Origin: Linum tenue
Lineage: Eukaryota; Streptophyta; Magnoliopsida; Malpighiales; Linaceae
Direction: 5' to 3'
Assembly: GCA_946122785.1 (NCBI GenBank)
Contig: CAMGYJ010000011.1
Location: 38,776,513 to 38,840,512 of the forward strand
DNA length: 64,000 nucleotides
Position 1 is the first letter of the stretch. Each line of letters begins with the position of its first letter. The notes under the pieces were generated by a model. That model was given only the letters and a program-made list of their open reading frames with translations, was not told where the DNA came from and did not search any database. This document shows positions 21,231 to 30,800 of this stretch, piece by piece. A program made the translations under genes and the position numbers.

Positions 21231-21899
21231 TCAGGGAGGTGCAGGAACAGGTGCCTCCAAGAGCGGATCCACATCGCTCTTGAGATACAGCTTCAGGTGG
21301 TGACCGTGCACCCGACGGTTGCAACCACCAGCAGAGGTCAGCTCGACCTGGCCATCCGGCAAGATGCAGGCGAGTGAGTACTCGGATGGCCAGGGTGGGA
21401 CCAGCTCGTAGTGGTCTCCACCCTTCTTCCGTGCAGGCTTAGCAACCTGCTGCTTCGGCCGCCACTCCTCCTTGAGCTTTTTGTTCGGTGGTGAGGCTGG
21501 AGGGAGCGGCGGCGAAGGAGTGAGAGGGGGGTCCTGCAAAATGGGAGGTGCAGAAGGATACACGACAAGCTCGTGTACCTGGTCCGAAATAGCATGCACA
21601 GGTGTGACAGCAATCATAGCACAGTGATCAAACTCAGTCACAGAAAAAGTAGTCTGTTCATTTCCAGCACGCAGAATCAGTTTACCATCATGCACATCAA
21701 TCAATGCCTTGGCGGTGGCAAGAAATGGTCTACCCAGAATCAAAGGTACATCCACATCATCATTTATGTCTAGGATAACAAAATCAACAGGATATGTGAA
21801 TGCACCAACATTAACAAGCAGATCCTCTATGATACCCCTAGGATGCACCACGGAATGATCAGCTAGCTGAATGCTCATCCTTGTAGGGCTAGGTTTCAC
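21231..21899 (-). CDS. Rest of protease fused to integrase-tail-like segment (222 aa)
   Basis: The N-terminal 80 residues continue the retropepsin (MSIQLADHS, VILGRPFL-type motif seen as PLILGRPFLATAKALID). A Pro-rich linker (about 110-165) follows. The last 50 residues (LPDGQVELTSAGG, VHGHHLKLYL) resemble the C-terminus of Athila integrase, where a VNG-RLK-Y motif closes pol. The catalytic pol domains between protease and this tail are missing. Copy A has the same join. The frame overlaps the gag ORF by 11 nt; its first Met may not be used. Confidence 0.75.
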   Translation of the reverse strand: MKPSPTRMSIQLADHSVVHPRGIIEDLLVNVGAFTYPVDFVILDINDDVDVPLILGRPFLATAKALIDVHDGKLILRAGNEQTTFSVTEFDHCAMIAVTPVHAISDQVHELVVYPSAPPILQDPPLTPSPPLPPASPPNKKLKEEWRPKQQVAKPARKKGGDHYELVPPWPSEYSLACILPDGQVELTSAGGCNRRVHGHHLKLYLKSDVDPLLEAPVPAPP

Positions 21900-24078
21900 C
21901 TAGGTCTAGCTTTTTGAACAGTTTATACGGCATGACATTAATGCTAGCGCCTAGGTCCGCCAAGGACTTTCCTACATGCATGCTGCCAATAGTAAGAGGG
22001 ATAGTGAAACTCCCTGGGTCTTTGCGCTTTTCAGGCAGCTTGTTCTGCAGGACAGCAGAACACTCCTCGCTCAGCAGCACTGTCGAGAGATCCCCAAGTT
22101 TCTTCTTGTTGGTGCAGAGATCTTTCATGAACTTCGCGTACTTGGGCATCTTCGACAGTGCCTCCACAAATGGTACGCTGATGTTGAGCTGCTTCAACAT
22201 TGCCATAAACTTGGAAAACTCAGTCTCCAGCTTGTCTTTGTGTAGGCGAGTGGGGAAGGGAAGCTGGGGTACATGCTCCTTAACCACTGGTTGTGGCTTG
22301 GGAGCAAGGGCTTCCTTCTCCACCCGCACTTCTGCATCACCGGCTGGAAGTGCTGAAGGAGGTAGTGGTTCCTCCTGCCTGGTCGGGGCAGGATCAACTG
22401 ATGTAGGCATGCTGCTCCTGGTGAAAATGGCATCCAGCTGCTCGTGCGGGTCCCGTGGATTGGGGATGGTGGTGGCAGGTAGAGTCCCCGGGGCCCGAGC
22501 AGTAAGCTGGCGCGCTAGGACACCGACTTGGTGCTGTAGATCTTGCAGAATAGCACCCTGGTTCCTCTGTCCTGCTTCCAGGTTTCTCTGGCCTGCCTCC
22601 AGTGAGGCTATGCTCTGGTCCACCCTCGTGAAATTCGCCTGGCTGGTGGTCATGAATGTCGCCAAAATATTTTTCAGATCAGCCATCTGATTATCGGGAG
22701 CTGCGGCTGCTGGAGGCTGAGCAAACTGGCCCTGGGGCTGCTGGAATGGCTGCCCCTGCCTAGGATGGTAGGGCTGCTGCTGTGGTGGTGGCCCCTGCCT
22801 AGCCTGGAAGGACTGCCTCTGCTGAAAACCACCTGCGGGTGCTGGGAAACCAGGTGGTTTGTTGGTGTTGCTGCTCCATGCGAAGTTGGGATGCTGGCGC
22901 CATCCCTCATTGTAGGTACTGCTGTACGGGTCCAGGCGCCGAGCATTGGTGATGAAGTCCACCTGTTCTTCGGGAGTAGAGGACTCCCTCATAGATTGAC
23001 AATCCTCCACCAGGTGATTTGGGCTCTCACACCACTGACACAGAGCTACTGGAGGCGTAGCTACACCTCGGCCCGGAAGGAGGCTGTTAGGCTGCTTCAA
23101 TGTCTGCACCAACTCAACCACCTGCTGCTCTAACCCGGACCTGGCCTCCATAGCATGCACACCCCGGTCCCGGGAATTCCTGCCTCTATTGTTCTGTCCC
23201 CAAGAATGATCTCGGGCAGCCAAGGTACTGATCATCTGGTTCAGCTCGGGTGGAGTCTTAGTAAGGATATCCCCTCCTGGGCATAGAGACTCAATCACCC
23301 TCTGGCTGTCGGGGGTGAGGGCACTGTAGAAGTTCCCCACTGTGAAAGCATCGCTGAAGCCATGATGGGGACACTGCCAGAAGTATCCCATGTACCGCTC
23401 CCATGCATCACGAAGTGACTCATCTGGCTCTTGGCGGAAGTGAGTGATCTCCCGCTGAATCTCTGTAGTCTTCGATGCCGGATAGTACCGGTGCACGAAC
23501 TTGTCAGCCAGATCGTCCCAAGAAGTGATGGACAATGGGGGCTGGGTCTCCAACCACCTCTTAGCATTCCCCGCCAGAGAATGGGGAAACAGGTGAAGGC
23601 GGATTGCGTCATCCGGGACACCGTTCAGCTTGAACCTGTTCGTCAGCTGCAGAAAACGGGAAAGATGTACACGGGCTTCCTCATCCTTCAAGCCATGGAA
23701 CTGGATAGAGGATGTGATGAGCTGAATCCAGCATGGCTTGATCTCAAAGTTGTTTGCAGGAATGGGTGGATAGAGGATGACCGGGCGGATGTCAGCAATC
23801 CGTGGAGTGTAGTAGTACTCCAAGGTGGGACCCGGTGGTGGTGGATGATGATGGTTCCCAGCTCCCTGGGGATTTGGGTCGTTCCCCAGGATCTGGTTCT
23901 GAGGAGGTGGGTTCTGATCGCCTTCCATCTCGTACTCGTCCTCGGAGTCGCTGCTCAATTGGCCGTCTCTGCGCTCCACCGTAGCCAGTCTAGCTCGCTG
24001 TTGTCTCCGAAGTTGTTTGCAAGTGCGCTCAATCTCAGGATTCAACGGCAGTAAACCTCCCGACTGGCTACGGGTCAT
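21889..24078 (-). CDS. Gag plus protease start, Athila type (729 aa)
   Basis: This is the structural polyprotein forming the virus-like particle. An acidic N-terminus precedes the Athila gag core (about 135-290: PANNFEIKPCWIQLI, FRQEPDESLRDAWERY, CPHHGF). The nucleocapsid knuckle CQWCESPNHLVEDC (CX2CX4HX4C) follows near residue 350. A long Gln/Pro-rich linker leads to the protease active-site segment DLGASINVMPYKLF close to the end. The ORF stops just after KLDLGE because of one extra base relative to copy A (near 21896), which puts the rest of the protease in another frame. A private frameshift is the simplest reading; programmed frameshifting is less likely because A needs none. Confidence 0.88.
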   Translation of the reverse strand: MTRSQSGGLLPLNPEIERTCKQLRRQQRARLATVERRDGQLSSDSEDEYEMEGDQNPPPQNQILGNDPNPQGAGNHHHPPPPGPTLEYYYTPRIADIRPVILYPPIPANNFEIKPCWIQLITSSIQFHGLKDEEARVHLSRFLQLTNRFKLNGVPDDAIRLHLFPHSLAGNAKRWLETQPPLSITSWDDLADKFVHRYYPASKTTEIQREITHFRQEPDESLRDAWERYMGYFWQCPHHGFSDAFTVGNFYSALTPDSQRVIESLCPGGDILTKTPPELNQMISTLAARDHSWGQNNRGRNSRDRGVHAMEARSGLEQQVVELVQTLKQPNSLLPGRGVATPPVALCQWCESPNHLVEDCQSMRESSTPEEQVDFITNARRLDPYSSTYNEGWRQHPNFAWSSNTNKPPGFPAPAGGFQQRQSFQARQGPPPQQQPYHPRQGQPFQQPQGQFAQPPAAAAPDNQMADLKNILATFMTTSQANFTRVDQSIASLEAGQRNLEAGQRNQGAILQDLQHQVGVLARQLTARAPGTLPATTIPNPRDPHEQLDAIFTRSSMPTSVDPAPTRQEEPLPPSALPAGDAEVRVEKEALAPKPQPVVKEHVPQLPFPTRLHKDKLETEFSKFMAMLKQLNISVPFVEALSKMPKYAKFMKDLCTNKKKLGDLSTVLLSEECSAVLQNKLPEKRKDPGSFTIPLTIGSMHVGKSLADLGASINVMPYKLFKKLDLGET

Positions 24079-24202
24079 GCACTATCTGCACACAATCAAG
24101 CAATGCAAACCCGTGAAGGCACAAGTGGGAAAGAACAAATAATCAATGCGAAAATGAAAGTGCTAAAGTAACAGAAATCACTTTTCTTCAACAACCTAGC
24201 CA

Positions 24203-24220
24203 TCCCCGGCAACGGCGCCA
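24203..24220 (-). other. Primer-binding site of element B (tRNA-Asp)
   Basis: The minus strand reads TGGCGCCGTTGCCGGGGA, identical to the site of element C and complementary to the tRNA-Asp 3' end. It lies 6 nt inside the LTR. Confidence 0.92.
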
Positions 24221-24226
24221 AAAACT

Positions 24227-25566
24227 TGACTCACTCCTACTGTCACTCTAGAAAATGGCCAAGTGTAACCACTTCCTAAAGCGTAGTATAGCGGGTTTGG
24301 GTTTTATTGTCAACCCGGGTCCTAGATGTGATGACTACTCGGTGGATTCTCGTTATTTAGCAGTGAACTTTTAGTGCAACTCAAGCAAACAAAAACACAA
24401 AGCAAGTAAACGGTTGTTGTCAAGTCAAGAGAGATCACCCGGATATGGATCCCCCTAGACTGCAGTTAAGTCGGATTGCAATTTACCAAGTTCAGTTTTC
24501 ATGAAAGTTATACTGCGGAAGGTTCTTAATTAGCCTGAAGTCTCGACTAAAGGTCTCCAGACCCTCTCAATCTGAGTCTCTAGCGGGCGACTAACCTCCA
24601 CCGGAGTAAACAGATTGAGGCCCTAACGAACCAAACCTCCACTACCGAATTGAATTCGGTACAGAATAGCGAATTGGCTCCTCGACTAAAGTCACCAATT
24701 CGCCACCTTCGATTAAGGATACTCTATCAACCTAGGCAGATATTCTCATTCTAGGTCAAAGCAGAAACAACAGGAATTTGATCAGGATTCAAGTCATTCA
24801 ATCATTCAAACCTCAATCGAATATAATCAATTCACAAACTCTGTACTTGGGTTCATACAATCAGACCTAGCATACGAATCTAGGGTTCCCCATACCCAGA
24901 TGAATGGGGGAACTACTCCATAGATAAAGAAGCAAAAGCAGATTCAGACGCGGAAATCATACTGTGAAGACGGATTTCTGCTCCTGGACGTTTAATCGCA
25001 CTTCTCCAAGCTCAAGCCGGGCTCCAATGGTGATGAAGATCGATCTATGGCGCTTGGGAACTCTGGTTCGTCGCTTTCTCTCTCTAGGTATCGCTTTCTC
25101 TCTCAAAAACTCGGAACCCTTCAATGTTGGCCTTCTTTCTCCTTAAATTGACTGCCTGGTCGCGATACCCGGTCGAAATACCCGGTCGGGTATGTTGGGT
25201 TTCGACCGGGTATTATCGCAGCGCACCGTTTCACTTAAGGGAAAATCCCCGGTCATTCTCCATAATCCCCGACCGGGGATTTTAGCCATTTTGCTCGGGC
25301 CCCCCTCTGCTTCTCACGGGGCCGAAAACGACAAATACCCGGTCGGGTATTTTGCCACCTGACCGGGTATTTTCCTCCTGCGGCTTACTTTGTCCCAACT
25401 TCACTCCTTTCGACCCAGAAATCGTTCCTCCGCCTCGATTCCAACGCCGGGACCTGAAATATGACATAAACACATACCCTGGCGTGAAATCGGCTTAAAA
25501 CACTAGAATCCACATCTCAAACGGCTTCAGAATGGGGTGAAAACATGTGTAATTATTGGTCTATCA
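24227..25566 (-). repeat. 5' LTR of element B
   Basis: Same length as the 3' LTR and almost identical to it, with the hairpin array at about 25175-25372. The few differences fall mainly within or next to that array. Confidence 0.95.
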
Positions 25567-25930
25567 GTAAATCAATTGTAGCTTTGATTCTTCACGACTT
25601 CGATAAATTCTCATCGATTGTCGAACGGAACTTGCCAACAAGCTCCAATATTGGATCTCGCAAACTTGTGTTCGAATAATCGCAATTAATACCAAGTCGA
25701 GGATGCTGGTGAATTGGCTGCTACTCTGGCTGGTACCCTAGCTCTAGTGAGTGAGCCATAGATAGCAAATTACGAGCCGAGGATGGAATTTGATTGGGCA
25801 ATGTGGTGAGTTTTAAACTTTTAATATATTTGAATGGACAGGGGAGAGGATTGATCTTGCGATGGTTCAGAATCTTTGATTTATGTAAAAAGTGACATCG
25901 TTGGAGAAAAGAGGTCCAGAATTGAATTGC

Positions 25931-26010
25931 AGTGGTGTTGGAGGATTACAGTGGTGATGGTCATAATTGTAGTGGTTTTGGAGGATTACAGTAGTGATGA
26001 TCATAATTGG
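25931..26010. repeat. Two-copy tandem repeat, 40-bp unit
   Basis: The units AGTGGTGTTGGAGGATTACA... and AGTGGTTTTGGAGGATTACA... sit in the right arm of the interrupted DNA transposon. Confidence 0.8.
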
Positions 26011-26297
26011 CTAATTGCTCAAGTGATTCAGCTGGAAAATTATATTTTCATACCTGTTGTTAAGTTTTGGAAGGAAAAATTAACGGTGCAACAAAAGTTA
26101 GATTTAGGTGGTTTATTTACAACAAAATATACTAAGGTGGTCTACATGTAATCCAGCTAAAATTAAACTTAAGTGATATCCTATGCATTTAACACATGAT
26201 AAAACCTACTTGATAAAATCCGATTCGACCATTAAACCTCAAATCACTTGTTAAATCGACTGGTGACTTAGTTCAGTTTGACAACCTTATTTAGCTT

Positions 26298-26640
26298 TTA
26301 GATCCATCCAAATTAATAAATCAAGTCGAATGGGTTGATAAGGTTGGACCAGAATCACAACGATGGACTTGATTTTTTTTTAATGATTGCATGACATCCA
26401 TAGGTCCATCTATCCATACATCCATGGCCAAACATACATCATGATGGAAGCTAGAGCAGAAAAGGGAACGAAAGAAAGGAGAGTGGAAGAGCATTTGACT
26501 TCGTTTTAGAGAGAAAGAGACGAAAAGAAAAGGAAAAATATAAGTTAAAAAGGGGGAATGAGAAGGGAGAAGAAGAAGAAAAAAATTCGATCGGATTGAA
26601 TCCAATTTTGACGTCCGCAAGGACACCATACACATACTTT
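26298..26640 (+). promoter_or_regulatory. Upstream region of SEU
   Basis: This is the stretch between the hAT-like transposon and the probable SEU leader. No coding potential is seen and no TATA box can be assigned with confidence. A CT-rich run (26638-26694), typical of plant transcription starts, follows it. The SEU promoter therefore directly abuts transposon sequence. Confidence 0.45.
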
Positions 26641-27869
26641 CTCTCTCCCCCTCCCCCTCTCTCTCTCTAGACGCATTTCTTTCTCTCTCTAGATACAGCG
26701 AAGAAAACCGGGCGAAACACAACCCACAAAAGAAATATACTCAGTGATAGAGAGAGAAACCCAGATTTTTCCCCCGCCCCGCCGAGAGCAGAGAAGCAAA
26801 CCCTAGTGGATTGCAAGAGGGAGCAACAGAAAGTTTAGAGCTTTGCTTCCATAACCGTGAAAATAGTGTATTTTCAATACTGGGAGAGAGAGAAAAGGAA
26901 GAAGAGTTGGATTAGCATAGGGGAAAATCTTGGAAAGATTTTTGGTGGAGAGACATATTGATTAAAAAGAGTAGCTTTTGCGGCTTACAGTGAGTCTCCT
27001 TGTGGTAAGTTTTCGTGTGCGCATCTTTCTGTGAAGGTATTCTTCAGCTGTTCTTAGTTCAAGACCATTTCTTTGCTTTTTCAACATTCACTTTTTCAAT
27101 CACTTCTTTCCCCCAACGCATTGGGAAGTGAGTTCTGGTTCATTTGATTCATAAGTTTGGACGTCTGATCAAGTTTGCTCCGGTTGCTTGACGTATATGA
27201 TTTAAGCATCAATTTCATCTCAATTTCAATGGAGGTTTCGATTTCTTCTGTATTCCCATCTCTACTTAATTTTCTCAGCCGAAGAATTTTCAGATTCGAA
27301 TTTGAGCTATTTTCTGCTGGCGAATAAGCTTTTTCTATCAGGGAATTTCATCTGGGTTCTGCTAAATGTTCTCTCTTTGGGATGGGGTTTAAGATTTCGA
27401 GTTTCTATCACTGCTATAGAGTTTCCTTGATTACTCATTATTTGTGTGACAGCTGAATTCTTGGGCGGCAAAACTGAGATCTGAAAATGTTTCCATATTT
27501 CGCAGAGCTCTGCATGCTGAGAGCAGCTCAGAAACCAGCTGGCTTCCAGAGGATAGAGCTGCTGCTCTAGAATGTACAAGAGTGAAGGTTGTCCTTTGGT
27601 TCATGCCTACTTTGTGTTTGGTGACACGCAGCTCTACATGCTTAGGCTGCATAAAAGATACTCGTCTTTGTTGACACACCACAACAATAAGGATTCAGTA
27701 GTCTCTAGCCTTGGACGTGGAGTTGAAATGATAACTAAGTCCACCTCTATGTTTGACTTAAGTCGCTTTTTTCTGTGAGTTTAGGATTATAAGTTCAATT
27801 CATGTTGTTTTAGGGTAGGTCACTACTTCTGAAAAAGAAAGTTTTGCCTAGATTGTATTTCTTGATAAT
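26640..27869 (+). other. Probable 5' leader of SEU with an intron
   Basis: CT-rich start-like sequence is followed by a good donor (TGTG|GTAAGT, intron from 27005) and a candidate acceptor TGTGTGACAG ending at 27452. The rest up to 27869 would be leader. It contains an upstream ORF of 68 codons (27572-27778) and other ATGs. Splicing is inferred from signals only. Confidence 0.5.
27572..27778 (+). other. Upstream ORF in the SEU leader (68 codons)
   Basis: It starts with ATG 298 nt before the SEU start, ends 91 nt before it and does not overlap. It could reduce SEU translation. No similarity is recognised, and the frame may be chance. Confidence 0.3.
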
Positions 27870-30800
27870 ATGGTTCCGTCGGGGCAGCCTACTCCAATCG
27901 GTGGGTCCCAATCTGTTTCTCCTCAACTTCTGAGATCGAATTCGGGAATGCTTGGAGCTCAAGGAGGTGCTTTGTCCTCACAATCTGCATTCCCTTCTTT
28001 AGTCTCTCCACGTACTCAGTTTAATAACATGAATATGCTTGGAGGTGTGCCCAATATGTCGTCTTTACTCAATCAGTCTTTTGGTAATGGTGGTCAAAAC
28101 CCGGGTCTTTCTGGTCCTGGAAGTAGTCAGCATAGAGGTATGGACACTGGTGCTGAGTCAGATCCACTTTCGGCTAATGGAATGGGGTTCAGTTCCCCTT
28201 CATCTTCTTTTGTGCCATCTTCAAATATGGTCAGCGCTGGTCCATCTGGTCAAGGTCAGGGTCAGCAGTTTTCAAACCCTCCTTCTGGTAGTAACCAGTT
28301 ATTGCCAGATCAGCAGCAGCCACCTCAACAGCTTGATGCTCAGTCGTTTCAGCAGAGTCAGCAGCCGATGCAGCAGTTTTCTGCCCCTCACAGTACTCAG
28401 CAGCAGCAGCACCAGTTTCAGACTGTGAGAGGAGGAATGAGTGCTGTGAAGATGGAACCACAAGCGACTAATGATCAACATGGCACACAACAGCAGCAGC
28501 AGCAACAACAGCAGTTGCAGCCACTTCGGAACTTAGGTCCTGTGAAGCTGGAACCTCAACAAATGCAGACAATGAGAACTTTGGCACCATTGAAGTTAGA
28601 ACAACAGCACTCAGACCAATCATTGTTCCTGCATCAACAGCAACACCAGCAGCAGCAGCAGCAACAGCATCAGCAGCAGTTCCTTCACATGTCCAGGCAG
28701 TCTTCTCAGGCTGCTGCACAATTGAACCTGTTGCATCAGCAAAGACTGATGCAGCTTCAACACCATCAACAGCAGCAACAACTCTTGAAAGGAATGCCTC
28801 AGCAGCAACGGTCTCAATTACCACAACAGTTTCAGCCACAGAATTTGCCTCTTCGATCTCCGGCGAAACCTGTGTATGAACCTGGAATGTGTGCCCGACG
28901 TTTAACACGTTACATGTATCAACAACAACATAGACCTGAAGTAAGTTTTCCTAGCTCGAAGAGCTATATTTGGGACTGTTCTGTTTTGATGCGTAACTGC
29001 AACTACTTGTTTGTCCAGGACAACAACATAGAATTCTGGAGAAAGTTTGTAGCGGAGTACTTTGCTCCCAATGCAAGGAAGAAGTGGTGTGTTTCCATGT
29101 ATGGAAGTGGTAGACAGGCACCTGGTGTTTTCCCCCAGGTCTGCTTAAACTAACTGATTTTCTTATTATTTCAACATCACTCTTGTTATGGGTTGCTGTG
29201 TTTCAAATGGTCTACAAGCCATATAAAATTGGTAGAGAATTTTTGGTGTCTTGCTTAACTAGGTCAATTATTGCTTGCCTATTTTGCAGGATGTATGGCA
29301 TTGTGAGATATGCAATCGCAAACCGGGCCGTGGCTTTGGTATGTGCTTTATCTTTTTCTTCTGTGTTCTAAATGCACATTATTGTTCACTGTGTAGTATT
29401 ATGTAGTTCTTGGTATGGGCCACATGCTAATTTTAATTGCTGTCCCTTTTTTCAATTCTCACACTTATTTTGTATACTGTACTGCACTTGCAGAGGCCAC
29501 TGTTGAGGTTCTTCCCCGGCTTTTCAAAATAAAATATGAAAGCGGCACTTTGGAAGAACTACTTTATGTTGACATGCCGCACGAGTATCCTAACTCGTCG
29601 GGTCAAATTGTCTTGGATTATGCAAAAGCAATACAAGAAAGCGTATTTGAGCAACTTCGTGTTGTTCGTGATGGTCAACTGCGAATTGTCTTCTCACCTG
29701 AACTAAAGGTAAAAATATGGATGAACAGATTTCCAGATCCAATTGCAATTTTGTGCCATTTTGCTGGCTGATTTTGGAATTTGCTCGTTCTCCAGATATG
29801 TTCTTGGGAGTTTTGCGCTCGGCGTCATGAAGAGCTTATTCCTAGAAGATTGCTTGTACCCCAGGTTACTAGCAAAACACTTGACATAGTGCATTGCCAT
29901 TTTTTTCTTCTTATATTTAGCTGATAAAGTGCAAGAAATGTGACCTGAACCATTTTAGTAACTTCCCACAACTAGGTGCAATTTTGGTGGTCTTGTTTAC
30001 ATTCTTTTGGCCAATTTCTCTTCTATGCTCAGTTATGCTCGTGTAAGGACTTTATATAAGTTCCCCCTAATTTCTACATTCCTCTATGTTAGACTTGCTG
30101 GTTGTTTCCTTTTAGTTCAGTTTTGTGTTCGTTTCTGTTCTTAAGGGTTATCCATGGAGTCATAGGCATGTGTTGTAATCATATAAGTGAGTTAAATGAT
30201 TTTTTTCTTTTGATTCTACAAGATAAATTTACTCACGTTAATGATTGTTGATATGCACACTATTAATGGTGGAAAATCTATCAATTATTCTTGTTCAAGT
30301 GTGTTGCGCTTTCCGTTCCTTGAAATATATGTTGTCATGGCAACTCTATCGACCTCGAACTTAGGAAAGTATAGTAAGCTCTCATAATTTTGTTGTTGAA
30401 GTCCAAGACACATATTCCTGAGACATTTCATGCAAGGGCTGCGGGATGTGAAGGATATCAGTTTGTTACTATTATGTATTTGATTGTGCTCAACTTTTGC
30501 TGGCATGTTGGTTCCTTTGGATTGTCTGAGGATCATGTTAATCATGCAGCTGAACTTTTTGTTATTACTGAACCCAATACTGATATGACAAGGTGTAAGT
30601 TATCCTGTGCACTTGTGCTAAAGCTCAGTAAGAATGCGCCTTTTCATGACTGATATGTGGAAACTTATGTTGACATTCACAGGTCAGTCAGCTTGGTACT
30701 GCAGCTCAAAAATATCAAGCTGCCACTCAAAATACATCATCCAATTTGTCTGTTCAGGAGTTGCAAAATAATTGTAATATGTAAGTAATTTGTTGGTTTC

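Larger units (their letters stand above)
17997..25566 (-). mobile_element. Complete Athila-like non-autonomous retrotransposon B
   Basis: Two 1340-bp LTRs flank a 4890-bp interior, with a perfect 5-bp target duplication GTAAA (17992-17996, 25567-25571). Read on the minus strand it has a tRNA-Asp primer site, gag with a CCHC knuckle, protease, then directly a short integrase-tail-like segment, a 1.9-kb 3' untranslated region and a polypurine tract. Reverse transcriptase, RNase H and catalytic integrase are absent. The LTRs differ at about 8 of 1340 positions by eye, so the insertion is recent. It shares its layout with A, so this shortened form was propagated, presumably by trans-acting enzymes. 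Confidence 0.95.
16948..26289. mobile_element. hAT-like DNA transposon interrupted by element B
   Basis: The left end CAAGGTTGTCAAACC and right end GTTTGACAACCTTA form inverted termini fitting YARNG. The flanks TTTAGCTC (16940-16947) and TTTAGCTT (26290-26297) are 8 bp and match at 7. Removing element B and its duplication leaves about 1.77 kb. Inside, 17260-17345 is an approximate inverted copy of 26085-26180, as expected of subterminal repeats. No transposase is recognised. A 71-codon frame at 17495-17710 (YYASSMRNMRPAHGE) resembles nothing I can name. Confidence 0.65.

Noticed and set aside
21914..22690. Long plus-strand frame opposite gag of element B (and 641-1492 in A)
   Set aside because: It is the antisense of a clear gag-protease reading and shows no protein motifs of its own.
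24203..24220. tRNA-Asp- and tRNA-Met-like sequences
   Set aside because: Only the 12-18 nt complementary to tRNA 3' ends are present, next to LTRs; they are primer sites, not tRNA genes.
28468..28908. Minus-strand frames opposite SEU exon 1
   Set aside because: They arise from CAG/CAA repeats read as Leu/Ala-rich antisense; SEU accounts for the region.
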